The notes beneath the pieces are model-generated. The model searched no databases. It was given only the letters and a program-made list of their open reading frames with translations, and was not told where the DNA came from. A program made the translations under genes and the position numbers. From Pyrenula massariospora (Eukaryota > Ascomycota > Eurotiomycetes > Pyrenulales > Pyrenulaceae), in NCBI GenBank assembly GCA_021030905.1, contig JAGFMI010000025.1, positions 124,001 to 188,000 of the forward strand: 64,000 nt of DNA, read 5' to 3'. This document shows, piece after piece, positions 45,428 through 58,500 of this stretch (position 1 is its first letter; each line of letters opens with the position of its first letter).

Positions 45428-46382
45428 TTACAGCTGCGCCAACGCATCACTGTAAATGTCCCTCGCAACATCCGCGTGGTATCATGACACCTTTTTGTAT
45501 CTCTGAGAACTTACTTTTGAGGAGGTTCATCGTTAAAATCATCGAGGACTTTGCTCATTTCCTCGTGATTGTGTAGATCCTTAGTGAACAGCTTACAGTA
45601 CATGCACATCGAGATTCTGGACCACTCACTACATATCTTCCTCAGCGAGGACTTAGTTGGTAGGTATGAAGGAGGCAACAGATTTCTTGACATCATCGTT
45701 TGCTAGGCGATCGCAAGATTGAATTATACCTTGTAAATTGCGAGGATAGAGGATTTGAAGGTCATGGAAACATGTATGGTGGACCAAAAACAGTGGTAGA
45801 TCGGTGTAAGATTGACCAGCAGCTGTGAGGATTTCACTCGGTGAAGGAACTTGTACGACAACCAACGCGAAACAAATCACTTCTGAAATCAATGAATACA
45901 TACGAAAATATCAAGGAAATATCACCTTTACCTAGCTTATATAACGGCGAACCTGTTTCGGGCTTCATGTCAGTAGCCTCATCTATTTTGGATACCGATT
46001 TGACAGCCTGATAGCAATATCGATGACGCCAAAGATATCCTGTTGCTAAAACTCGCCGTTCTGTCCATAAGACACCAAGAGACAGGGGCCGCGGGAGTGG
46101 GGAGGGGAAATAAAGGTTGATATAATTTTCTGCAGTCATAAGTTCAATCAAAGGACTATATCCTATGAAGTTTTTAAGTGACTTCTGCAGAGATGGGCTA
46201 AATAAGGGTTTTGCTCTAGCCTCGTAAGCTTGGGGTAGCCCGCTTGATGACGATCTTAGAAAAGCTCTCTGCAACTGAAAGCCAGAATTTGAGCGAATGC
46301 CGAAAGTCGATCGTGCCGATTGTATGCGTGTAGAGATCAAACTGGATCTTCTGTGCGCTATGCTAGCGGAATGGAGTGTCAA
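45428..46382 (-). CDS. Possible multi-exon gene, function unknown
   Basis: Three stretches on the minus strand can be linked by splice signals. Exon A (45932-46382) ends SPLYKL and joins across a 49 bp intron (45883-45931, GTAAAG...TTTCAG) to exon B from 45882 (EVICFALVVVQVPSPSEILT and on, to about 45730). Exon C (up to 45696, ending EMSKVLDDFNDEPPQ) joins across a 65 bp intron (45450-45514, GTAAGT...TTTACAG) to a last small exon ending DALAQL at 45428. I could not find a frame-keeping join between B and C, and exon A has no ATG at its left end, so the gene is incomplete or decayed. No family recognised. Confidence 0.25.
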
Positions 46383-49300
46383 CTTAGCCTACAATTATGG
46401 TGATCTTCAAGTCATCTGAACTAGCCGAGGCTGCTTGCAGCAACGTAAGACGAGAGACGGAAATTCGGCTCTGTGTGAATAGGCGACACTGGAGTCATGC
46501 CGACTTTCCGTGGTAGCAGAGTGAACAGGGACTGTTGCAGCCATGCGCTCGTTCAGTTGCAGCGAGGTGAGACAGGCAACAGTACATCGGTTGGTGCAAA
46601 CCGAGGCCACCGGAGCCACGTCCCTGTTCAGTTGTAGCAGCCGGTGTCTGTCTCACAAAAGGATTGTCGTCGGCGGGAGGTGCCCAAGAAAAGACTTTTG
46701 CCGTAGCTAGCCATTTGAAAGAGCCCGATATCCAACCTCCACCGGGTGGCTCTACGCAACAAGTAGTTCAAGCCGCCTTCGTTAGAACCTCGACGCCTCG
46801 ATAGGTCACTGCGGGTACATGTAAAGGCATCAAATTCCACGGTGTTTCCATTTCAATTATTGATCATTTCTCTCACACGCTAGATGACAGTATGATTTGG
46901 TGTTGTGGTTGAGAGGAGTAGTAGGTATCAGGAGACTGTAGGCTGCCTTACGTTCAGCAGGGCGTTATCTGAACTGGAGCCGCTGTCTAATCTGCGATCT
47001 TGGGCAGATTTTGTACGTATAACTGGCTCCACAGAAGCGATGATTGGAGTCTTGCCTTTAGAATTTTGACTTGGCAATCTGTGAAAGTGAAGACAATTAA
47101 ACAATTTTTTGCTTCTCGGGGCCTGTGTACTACGGCAACGGATGGCTAGCTCACAACTGGGGTGTCCCAAGCAGAATGCCTCGGCTGAATCTTTTGATCA
47201 GTTAGTTACCTTGGCGATGAAAATCAACAACTCTGATAAGTTAGATCCATCGGGAGCCGTCAGCCAAGTCGATGCCGGCTCCATGAGACAAGTATTTTTC
47301 GGCGCGATCCAGCATAATTGAAGGCTGGCAGTCGACTATGGAGCGATTCGAATGCCTTGTATTAAGATGATTTTCCTTGTCAATCCCGTTTTGTGGCGAC
47401 CTCGACCCTCTCCTTGGTCCAAGCACTCGCTTAGCAGATCAATCTGTGCCAACGTTCGGAAAGAGCTCAAGCTTTCCCGCACTTCACACCAAAAGAGGCT
47501 ATAAGTTCCCATACCCATGATGCAGAGGCTACCTTGCGTAGCTCATTTCCTAATTCGGTCTTTGAAACGGTCCTTGTATGACGGGGATGTTGATCGCCAT
47601 CTCACCAACCACACGGGCCACCGATATGTTGGACCTCTGAGTGCAGGATGAGGCTTCATGAACAGCCAAGAATGGACAGTGGATCCTCATATTAAGCGTG
47701 GACGGTTGGAGGCGCCGCATAGGCACCAACACAACGGTTGGCGGGTTTAGGTTTGACAGTAATCGGCTAGCTGCTGTAGAATGCTCTCGAATATTCGATG
47801 ACCAGTCTATGTGGGACTGCCTGCACGGAACCAAGGTTTAGAGTCCCAGTTTACTGCTGTGAGCACTCAGTACCATGCCAAAAATGCCGCGTAAGGTGCG
47901 AATCATCTCTTAACATCGCTAGGTGGATGAACCACTGGTCCAAGCGTACTAAACCAAGCCTTTGGGACGATCCCAGTGTTACGATGAATAATAATTGGCT
48001 TGAAGAGGACTGCGGGTCGGAGACGCCGTTGATAGTGCCTTGAAGCTGCACTTTGACTTGTTTAGGGCTTGAGCAGAAGGAAGCTCCCAGCCGAGACATG
48101 AAGTTTGGGCATCACCGTTTCAATCGATCCAATCGCCAATGGCCTCTGAACAAGCAGAGCGTGAAGTGATGTTGAGTAACCGCGAGCACGATCATAGCCA
48201 TCTAATCATGTTGAACTTCTTTGGATCCCATGAGCGAAGTTCTCCAGGGTCTTTTCGATGGAGCTATGCCAATACTAACACCAGATCGATGCGGCGAGCG
48301 GGATGGAACATGAGCGTTTCGCTCGGCTACCACGTCTTTTGACCACGTCAGTCACATGGGACCTGCCTTGGTGATTGTTGTGACACCGTCACACACCCGC
48401 GCAATTCTCCGCCACATAAAGCTAGGAGCGACCGAGATTGGACCGCTTAGGCTGAGAGCCTGAAGACCAGGTCACCGCTGTGGAAGACCATTGGCAAGGG
48501 CATCTCCGGCCTTTGGGTATCCAGCAGCTCGGGCCGCGTGAGACACACTGCAACTAGATTGTAAAGCGGTTGCAGTTCGGGAATTTTTAGAATTTACCGC
48601 ATCTGCATGATTGAGAAGGGGCTTAAGGTGAGATAGGTGTTAGAGGCATCGGAAAGCTCCTCTGGCTCGCCTTTGAAATTTGTAGAAAACCAGGCTAATC
48701 TGACTTTAACAACGTCCGATCGGTAAATGGATGAAGAGTAGCTGGGAGCAAGCCACCAGGCTCCCTATAATTGATCGCAGGTGAGAGAGTAAGGGCAGCA
48801 GCGGTCGAAAGAATGGAAAGCAATAGAAAACGATGTTTAGGCGAGTTCCTCAACATCCACCTGTCGAGGAGAAGAAGTCAGGAATAGCTGAGCGCTGTGA
48901 CAGACAGGCAGGGCGGCGATAGGTGGCTGTCCCTAGTAGGCCGGCTGAGACCGAAATCGAGGCGGAGCATGAACCACGCGGCCATTGCTCGTCTCTCCCG
49001 TAGCTTGCAGTCTTCTCAGATGTCCATGCTAGAATGAGAAGGATGAAGTGCTTTAGATTCGGGGTGTGCACGGTCGGCTGTGGAGAGAGGCAGGCGTCGA
49101 GGGCGATGAGGATGGATCATGGCCATCCAGTGAAAAGGCGCCAAGCAGCGCAGGAGAATGCGGGATGAGGAAGCGATACGCGCTCCCTAGACGGTCTGCT
49201 CAGTCTGGAGTAATTGCAGGCCTGGAATATGCTGCGCTCTCAGCTTGAAGACTACGAGATGCTCGAGACTTGAGGTTTCGAGACGCATCCGGAATGGCGT

Positions 49301-52237
49301 CCGGTCTACTCCACCACGTCCAAACGAATCAGGCTGTCAGCTCAACCTCCTTTCCTTCCCACCCTCTCGCCCTGATCAGAGCACCGCTTGAGGCTCTCGC
49401 TCTACCGCTGCATCACCTCCAACGTCTTTGTTCCTCGTCGGCGGTCGGCGTGCTCGGTTTCAAAGACGCTGGGCGGCGGAGTGGTTCAAATGAAAACTGC
49501 CTTTCTTTGTTTCGGTGTCAGGCTCGACAGATGCCAGGATGTGCTAGCCCTTCTCAAATCCCGAGCCACAACCAGCAAACCCATTCCTGGGTCTCGACAA
49601 GGCGCCGCAGGCTGTTGGCCCTCTAGCCCTCTGACGCGTTACACATTGCCCTCATGCACATGCACGACAGTCAGCCAGGCTTCCCTGCCTGCCGCACAAA
49701 AGACACCACGGAAACCCACCCGTCTGGCGCCTTGATGGACCAACACGCGACTGGCCAAACCATTGGTCTCGGTGTGCCCGGTACATCCAAAGAACATGAC
49801 GACAATGGTTGCGTTTGGTACGACTCTCATTTTCACGTTAGTCCTACACTTCAACGTTCGTCCCTGATCGGCCATCCCAACAGCCACCGCAAGCCCACGC
49901 CTTCAAATGGCGTTAGATATTGCAATACTTCCTCTCTGGCCGGCATCTCTTGTTGGTTCTCCAGCAGTGTCGACTGGTTCGTCACGGACCTATCAAGCTT
50001 TGTCCTATTCGCAGCAGTGATGGTCAAGCCCTGGAGCACGGACGGTTGCTTTCCCACTCCATTCGAGAAATGAGATGTCTCGCTCTCTTTTGCAGCTGAA
50101 GCCATTGAGCACCTCGCCCTTTTAGGATGCCAGAGCATGGCCCGCTGTCCTCTGATCGGATCCACTGCCCTTTGTCCCAACAGGCCGGAATTCATTTTCC
50201 CGTTGGTCTCACCGTTTTACCCACTTAGCATCTGGCAGCCATCCCACCTCCACCACGGCTATCAAGTGCAATGATCAAAGAAAGTCACTTGATGGCTCTC
50301 TCTTTGCAAGGTATGTTCATCTGCCTAACGCAGGCTTTGTTCTGCACGGATGTCCAGAGACCTACCGTGAGGAATTTGCCTTTTCTCAGCCTGTGGGTTG
50401 CGCCGAGCAAAGGTTGGTTTTCCATGATCCGTCACTGCTCAACGGTTTGAGGCACCGTTCCTGCGTCTTGGTACGATGTAGTTATAAATCTTCCGGATCT
50501 TCAAAGAAATAGGCTCACGGTTCGTTGATGATCATGCGCAGGTACTTCTTCAAATCAGGTTAGATTCCTAATGTTGGCTCGAGTCGTGGAAGCACGAGTG
50601 TGGGTAGTTGCAGATTAGTGAGTCCCACGTCAGGGACCAGAGGAGTATTGAATAATTCCATTGGACCGAAGGCTCTGCAGCCTGCCATTATAGCCCTCTC
50701 TCCGGCAAGCCGTTTGATCGTTGACATGAGTAATACGATTACTTGCAGCGTCGCCAGTCAGTTTGAAGGGAAAGATTTATCGTTAAGCGTGGAAAGAGCC
50801 CGTTTTTGGTGAACGTGGCCGTGCCGGTACTGTATCTGGAGGCTGGATCTACCATGCATGATGGCAATCTACCTCTAGCTCTGGGTCTAAGCCTTGACCT
50901 TCGAGAGACCGGTGGCATCGGCGGTTCCCTACGATGAGCAGAAAGATATTAGCATCGTCGGTCCTGCTGGAGACCCACCGAATAAAGCCAAGCCCTTGTT
51001 CACACCCTCCCTATCTCTTTCACTGCGTATTTATCTTCGTCAACCTGCCCATATCCTACCGTCAGGACCACTTTGTCGGCTCGTGGAAGGAATTGGGCTT
51101 GGCAGGGGAAACGAGGTAAGTGTGACAAGTCATCTTCTTGTAACACCGTCGCTGGAACAAAGGGAAAAAGGAGTCGCTGGTCAGCAACAAAGGAAGAAGA
51201 CAGCCTCTTCAAGCAATCGATTTCTCAGGCTCTCCCGAACACCAAACACGGTGTCTTGTGTATATGAAGTTTGCTTGAGATGTCCTTACGCGTTACCACA
51301 GCGATGTCTGTCCTTGCACGGGATTTGAGCTTCACTGACGCTCAGAATATCAGGAGCCAGTTTGATCGCGCCAATTGCGCACACGCCCGACTCTCAATCG
51401 ACCTTTTCATTCGAAGTTCAGACATCATCACCTCGCGGCTGTTATTACGCCAAATTGGACTCGTCATTTGCTCCGTCAGAAAAGACCCAGATTGGATCCG
51501 CCTCGACTCTTGGATCGCGAGAACCACCACCGAAAGTGAGAATTCCTCTCGACCAACATCTCCATCAACCGTAATCTCGACTGACACGCCGTTTAAGGCG
51601 CCATTGGACTGCCAGGTCAACCTCAGCAGCGCGCTTGACGAACAAGTGCAACGGGATCGCCTGAATTAGCACGGCAGCCCGTCACTGCAGCAAGTAAGGT
51701 TGGCTGCTGCGAGTGAGATTATGAAAGAATGACGGCTGACAGCGTTGCAAGCTCAACATCTCGAATCGGGAGGCCATAGTGTCGAGGTGCGGCGCCTCTG
51801 CATTACGTGCCGGGTCGTGCGCCACAGCCGAGCCCTATCCCGGAAGCAGGTATAGAGTATACGAGGTTTGCGCGGGTGCTTGGCCGGAGCTATCGCCGAA
51901 AGGGTTGTCGGTGAGTTGCGCCATGATCTCTGGCCGTCTCCGCCTCGTTGCCTAGGAGCTGCTCTGCTAAAGACGTTTGGCAGCGAAAAAGCACAGTTGC
52001 GGCCAGTCTCTGTGCAGAGTCGGGCAATTTTGTGCTGTGCCGTGGGGCTAAAGCGGACTACGGGCTGCTAGAGTGGCGGGATCTGTGCCCCCCGTCTTAG
52101 GCGTCTTGGGTCCCGGAATAGGGCTGAAGACTTAGCCCCCAGCCTGCTGCTCCGGGGGTCGGCCTCCAGGGAAGCAAAAGCGCCGGGGCCTGCTCCAAGG
52201 GGCCCAGCAGCCAATACCCTCGGCTGATCCGCCAATC
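46383..52237. other. Gene-poor interval (right part), 5.9 kb
   Basis: No convincing gene. Many frames of 60-140 codons open on both strands, especially 48.8-51.7 kb, as expected for GC-balanced sequence. None has a family motif or a pair of good splice sites that extends it. I saw no transposon, tRNA or long repeat. From 51.9 kb the sequence becomes GC-rich and is probably the promoter of the NDT80-type gene. Confidence 0.35.
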
Positions 52238-55200
52238 ATGAATCCCAGTAAGTGGCCCCCCCTCTGATATCCCCTCCCCGGTCCATTGTCCCTCATCAAT
52301 GTCCTTCACTGGATCCTGTCCCTCTCCTCTGCTCCTCTCGCCGCTCGCCCTTCAACCCCCCCCCTTCCTCAGCTTCATCATCACCACCACCACCACCACC
52401 ACTACCACGACCATCCCATACCCGCAGTCCCTCCACCTCTCGCCCTCTCCTTACCGAACCTTGTTACTCATCTCTGCCAAACTGCTGCCAACGGTTTTTG
52501 CCCTACCTGGTCTTCGCTCCCGAGATCTGGATATGGCCCCCCCTTTTCCGTCTATTTCTTGCCGCGTTTCGTCTGCCATTTTTCTCATTCGCCCGCCCCG
52601 TCCTGGTTTCGTGCGCATCCCAGGAAAATGAGCGAGAATCAAAAGCCACCCACGTCCGTGCGGTTTCCTCTGCTCGCTTCCCAGCCCAGACTGCGGCATG
52701 GCCTTCTCTAACCGCTGTCCGAGGTCCCATGGTCGGCCCAGCCTCGTGGGAACCGGCTATTCGCTCCCGTTTGCCTGAGGAGATCCTTCACGCTGCACGC
52801 GCATTACGCCATTAGCTTACCCTCTCTGCCTAGCTCTCTGCCGTTACTTATAGCACAAGCTTTCAGGTTGAACCAATTACTTGACTAACGACGTCTATGA
52901 TCTCCAGCATTAGTTCACACACCCTTCATCGACGGGTCGGTGGGTGCAGACAACGATTATCTGAATCAGGAACGCGCATACCCAGGCTCGACAGCCCTGT
53001 CGACCGATGTGCTGGTGGATCAAGCCCGAAGACCCGGGTCTCTATCCCATGCCTTAGCACATCCGATCTCTGTCCCCGTCAGCAGCGGCGCCTTTCGTCT
53101 TGCAGCTCCCCAGCCTGCTGGCAACAGTGAACTCCCGTACGTGAAGTTTTTCTATTTGCGGCTGAAAAAAAAAAGTCTGTCCTTGCAAATATTTGGTCTT
53201 CTCCCCTTCACTGTCTTCACCCAAACCGGCTTTGTTGTCCCTTGAAATTTTACGACCTTTGGTAGCACAGCGCAGCCACACCCTTCCCACTCCCCCGCGC
53301 AAGACTCCTACCTATCCCACCACAGAGATCCTTCCTCTGAGCTCACCCAGTCCCGGCGACCTGGTTCACCAATCCTACCTGGTCTGCTGGTTGCTCTCCC
53401 GCCAGAGGAAACGTGAAACGATCACAAGATGACAGCCTGATTTCTTCAACCTTTTTTCTCGTGATGCATTAGCTGCGGTCGTCCATGTTGCACGTATCGT
53501 GTTGACCGCCGTTCTCAATGGCTTCTTGCTTCTTTGATTTCTACCCAACGGCTGATTGTCGAGTATGACCGATTTAGTTTTCACCCGTCAACAGGGCTGC
53601 TGTTGAGTCCTGCAGATTCGTGCAGCGGGTCTGGATCCGCTGGTGCAAACTCAGTGTCGTCCTCCTACGGCTACAACATCCCTCCAAACGTCTTTCCGAG
53701 CAATGTAACGGCCTCTGAGAGTTTTACGAATGCGCCATCTGGTCTTATTCCGCATTTGTGGAACGACAAGAGTATGTCAGATTTTAACCGAACTCCCCGG
53801 GTACCTGCACTGTAAGTCTCCCAACCCCTCAAACGCTCTATCGAAAGTTTCAAAACCCAATGCCGATAGCTTCTTCTGACAACATCTTATTGTATTCAGC
53901 CCGGCGCCGGCGGCTCTGCCGTCACCCGTCCCACAGAGCCACCCCGCTTCGATGCCCACCACTATGGGCACGGGGAACAGAAGCTTTGGAGGTCATTATA
54001 CAGGGTCATCATATTCCGTGGACCGATCGACTCCTGCAATGTTTTCGTCTGCTCAACCCACTCATCCAGATTATGGCAGATTTCCGCCCCCTTTCAGCTC
54101 ACCCTCACAAACTCTTGACACATCTACTAGCAGCTTATCTTCGCCTGGTGCTCAATACACCAGTGTTTCTCAAAGTATGCCCTCCTACGATAGTCGAAGC
54201 CACCCTGGAGCCCCTCAGAATCCACCTTTCGAGAAAACAAAGCCTCTCTGTACGATCACGTCGTCTCGGAACCAACACGTCTCTGTCGACATCAATGCGA
54301 CCATCTCCAAAGGCTTCTTTCAAGTCGACCAGAAGTGGACGTGCTATCGGAGGAATTATTTCTCGGTCTCGTGCCAATTCACTCTGCACCCACATGAATT
54401 GACTGCTGTGGAGCATCCCCTTTACTATCAGCATGCGAACCAGACTCCAGAGCCAATACACAATTTTTTTATAGCAATATCAGCAAAGACTGCGGTTACT
54501 GGCAATGAACATCAAAGCGAGGAGCGTGCGCTTGTACAGCACACCCCGAAGCGGGATAAAGCTTCAGAAACAACGCCACACCCTGTGCTACTTCGACCAT
54601 CACCACCTTCAACGCCAAGCCTAAGCGGCATAAACAATCGTGGCTACGGTAATAGCCTCTCAACCTACCCAAGCTCTATGACGATGGACTACTCTCCGTA
54701 CGGGACGTCACATCATCATAATACGCCATCTACTCATACCTTTGAACGCATACAGTTTGTAAAAGCGACCGCAAACAACGGCAAAAGAAGGGCGCAGCAA
54801 CAGTTTTACCATATCGTTGTTGACCTCCTGGCAGACGTGGGCAGAAATGGGGACAAGGTCAAGATTGCCACTACACAGTCGCACCCAATGGTAGTTCGCG
54901 GCCGTTCACCCGGCCACTACAAGGATAACGAAAGGAAAGGCAACTTTGCTAACGGTGATTCCGACCGAGGCGCTGGAAGCGGTCCTGAAGGTGGTGGGGC
55001 GTCAGGACCCATGCCTCCAATGAGCTCTCAGCGAAATACTAACAGTTCAATGGATTGGGAGTCATCACACGGCCGAGGCTCGCAGATGGGCCACAGGAAT
55101 TACCGGGCCTTTAACGATGCCGAATACACCTCTGCGAGTGGTGACTCGGAAAATTCGCCGCCGGATTCAGCATCTTTTGCCCTAGGCAATCCAGGACATC

Positions 55201-55595
55201 TAGCGAGCTCACAAGGTGTTCAACCTGGAGCACTCTCTCTAGACATGGACTCGAGCAACACGCTTCCCTCGTTCCCGAACAGCTTGAATGGTGGAGTCAA
55301 ATCGGAGCAATCATTTTCTGGATCTTTACAGCTACCATTGCCCTTTTCAGGGGCAGGACGCGGCTGGCAACCAACGCTTCCACCAATTCCAAGTTCATGG
55401 GGCTCGCGTTTTGCCACAAGGAGAGCTTCAGATGAAGAAGGGTCAGTCGAATATTCAGGCGACCAGCCATTTTCAACCCAAGCTCCCTTCTCACATAATT
55501 CTCAACCAAGTCTTCGGCAGGGAGAGACAGAAAGTTTTACTTTTGGCCAGCATCGTGGGATGACAATGCCAGAAGCGTTTGCGGCGGCAGGGTGA
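52238..55595 (+). CDS. ron1: NDT80/PhoG-type transcription factor, RON1/Rep1-like
   Basis: Tentative model: join(52238..52247, 52908..53136, 53626..53811, 53900..55595), 706 residues. The last intron (88 bp) is firm. The two 5' introns (660 and 489 bp) are long, but their ends are good: GTAAGT at 52248, CTAAC branch then CTCCAG at 52907, GTACGT at 53137, GTGCAG at 53625, all frame-keeping. The NDT80 DNA-binding fold is at about residues 257-483: KWTCYRRNYFSV, LVQHTPKRDK, ATANNGKRRAQQQFYH and VVRGRSPGHYK. A low-complexity insert lies in the middle, with disordered Gly/Ser/Pro-rich flanks for activation. In Trichoderma reesei RON1 is required for GlcNAc catabolism. In Candida, Rep1 brings the GlcNAc sensor Ngs1 to promoters. 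Synteny with both the sensor and the catabolic genes supports this role over VIB1/XprG. Confidence 0.82.
52381..52402 (+). repeat. CAC trinucleotide microsatellite
   Basis: A run of CAC triplets inside C/T-rich sequence, in what I take as the first intron or 5' leader of the NDT80-type gene. Confidence 0.8.
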
Positions 55596-58500
55596 AGGCA
55601 ATTGAAAATAAGACAGCTTCTTTGTTGATGATACCATGGCATTTCACAGGTCTGTAGGAACTGATAGTTGGCATCAAGGATTGCAGGAGTCAGGCAGGGC
55701 GTCATGTATCAGAGGAATACAGCTTCGCATCCAAGGGCGCCTAGAATTGGTCTCACCCAGTTTTTGGATTGAAAATCCTACATTGGGGATTCTAGCATGG
55801 AAAATTGGAGTCTTTCATTACGGGAAAGGTGGGAAAGCAGATTTTGTATCCAAATGTTGTTTTCCAGAGTTAGTCGGTCATTCTTGTTCTTTTGTAGAAT
55901 CGGCTATGCTGGCAATGAACATGTCTGGCAACAACACTGGCGTTGTATTAAGACCACGAATTGTTTTCAGCTTGTCAGCCTTCACGCGAAACGTGGATTT
56001 CGCTAATACCCAAAAGTACAAAGTGTGGTTAGAAGATGATTTCACTTCTGCCAGAAACTAGCGAAGAATTAGAATGGAAGCTTACAGAATATGGATTCTA
56101 AATTCCAAACGTGCATTTATCACGGAGCATTTCATGCGTTGTTGCAGACGTTCTTGATGTGATGACCGACTTCCAGCAGACAGGGGCATCTGCGGCCAAG
56201 AACATGGTTCCAAGGTCCTCAGGGGCGCAGCTGTTAAGTGACACCATCAATTCCAATGCTTCAGACGACGGGCATAAACAGAGGTTGCTAAGCGCTCTCA
56301 CACTGCCTCCCAACAGCTAAAGCCATGGCAGTGATTCCATGAGCCATTCAGACGATTTGCGACGCCAATTGCGAACCCAGCTAGCCAGAGTCTTGCGTCT
56401 GCACGAGCGATGTTCGGTAATCGGTCTTTGACCTTTGGCGACTAACTACAGGGAAGGCTTCAGAGAGACCCTGGCGGCATTGGCGGTCCTAAACCAGGCC
56501 CGTGCCGCAAATCTACATCTTTGGAACACACCAGTGTCCAGCCAAAGTAACCTCGATACGCATGATTGCAGAATTCTCTGCTGACACACGTCGATGCAAT
56601 TAGCAAGGCACGCACAGGCCGTTCTCGCATTGTTGGAGCGGATGAAGCTCCTAGCCTGGACAGTGGGCATCTCCTTTCTCAAAGAGAGTCCGAATGTGGG
56701 CTGTGGAGAAGAAACGCACCAAATATTGTTGCCTTTCACGCTAAGCTTCTACTGCTTCATTAGTCCTTTGGCCGATCGTCGATCTGATGGACCAGAGCCA
56801 AGGAGACCAGCGACCAATTTCGGCTGCTGATAAGGAGCGCCACGTCAGGGTGCTCGTGCCCAAGAGTCCTCTTCTTCAGCTCGTGCCGACGAGTTATGCA
56901 CTTAGTATGCACCAAAATCTTCCGGCCCCCCTAACGCTGCTGCAGATCCAAAAGACAGGCACCTCTCGGCCTACCGAGCCATGAGCAGTCAATCAGAGCG
57001 CCCACTGCACCATGTCGGATGAACGCGGGTGGAAAAAGAGCAGAGAGATGCCTTTGCTCAGCAATGATGCGGCTCAAAGTCGCCCTGCATCTTCTCTGGC
57101 ATTGATTCACCGGTTCGACAAATCTAGGTAGAGCGGTTGTAAGTTCATTCACCACGACACAATTGAGACGTGCTCAAAGACACAGCTCCGTTGGTTCAAG
57201 AATTCTTGGTTCGTGTCTGTCTGTCAGCCTATGGCAAAGCTTTTCCGCCGTCGGTGGCTCTGCAAATCCTTTGGAATCCTGACAGAACAAAGGTATGCGC
57301 ACTGCTTCGTGCTCATCTTCTGCACCGGCACAACATCGCTAACATGGTCAACACGCACGCTAGCACACAGTGTGACTAGATACTGTCTCCGAGCTCTGTA
57401 CTTTGCGAGATTCCCGATCGTATGCCGTTGACAAATCTATTGAATTTCGAGGACGATCGTCTTATGCCACTTATAAGCAAAAGGCCACCTTTTCCTCTTG
57501 GCGGGACCGCAACAGGTAAAATTAAGGAATAGCAAACTCGGGATTTTGCCTTGAAATGCACTAGGTGCTGGCGAAAGTATTCAAAGCAATCAGCTGTTCA
57601 TGCCTTATCCCTATCTCTAGTCGATACCAAAAGCGTGAAGCACGAAGCCATGGACCAAATGAACACTCGGCGAGCGGCCACGAAATTCGAACAGGGTCTA
57701 CGAAATGATGATGATATGCTGGATATTCAAGAGCAAGAAGCACGGTTAAGGGAACATTCGACGGAAAATTTGCCGATATCTCGACTCACAAATTTCACAC
57801 AAGTTACGTTACGTTGTGCCCGAAGATCCAAGCGATGAACCTGGCGAAGGTGCCTGTGTTGCACAAGATCCGATCTGCATCGCATGGCGCAGGAACCCTG
57901 GCACAAAGGAATGCGTGCGGCTGATACAAATCCGATCATCCGAACTCACCGTCTCAACGTCTCTGTCATATCCTTCCAAAAATCTCCAGGATTAGAACAC
58001 AAGGTCTCCAAGGCACTACAGCACGACATGCCTGCAGATAGGGCTGACACTTGGCCGTATCAGTGACTTCGTCCCTGAAAGTATCGTTATGCAGGGGTAA
58101 TGGCTCAGCGACGGCCTTATCTCGCCCACACGTTCAAGACGGTGAAGCACTGGAACACGCGGCTCATGGACGCGCATCCCCGCTTCCTTCCACCCCAGGC
58201 ATGGATCAGACGATAAGGCAGGTCAAGGTTGGCTAGTACGGGGAAGCTAACCACCTCTCAAAAGCTTAAAAGAAAAGACGACCACCAGTGGCGATTATCT
58301 TCAAACCCATCTACACAACAGAGAGAGACATGACGTCCAAACAACGCGTTTATTGACTTCGACACTAACGCCGGCTTCGACGGTCCGCGGGAACCAATTC
58401 TGCATGTGGGTCCGCCAGTGTTTCCAAACCATGGCTCACAATGTCGCCCGAGCTTGGCGTCGGCGACGGTCCTGGAAGAGGGCATCCCGTCTTAGACTAG

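Noticed and set aside
49270-50195. Several overlapping frames of 80-140 codons on both strands
   Set aside because: They overlap in many frames, lack family motifs and have no splice pairs extending them.
52252-52815. 187-codon plus-strand frame rich in Pro and Ser
   Set aside because: Lies in C/T-rich sequence before the NDT80-type gene. I take it as intron or leader; no family features and no frame-keeping join to the next exon.
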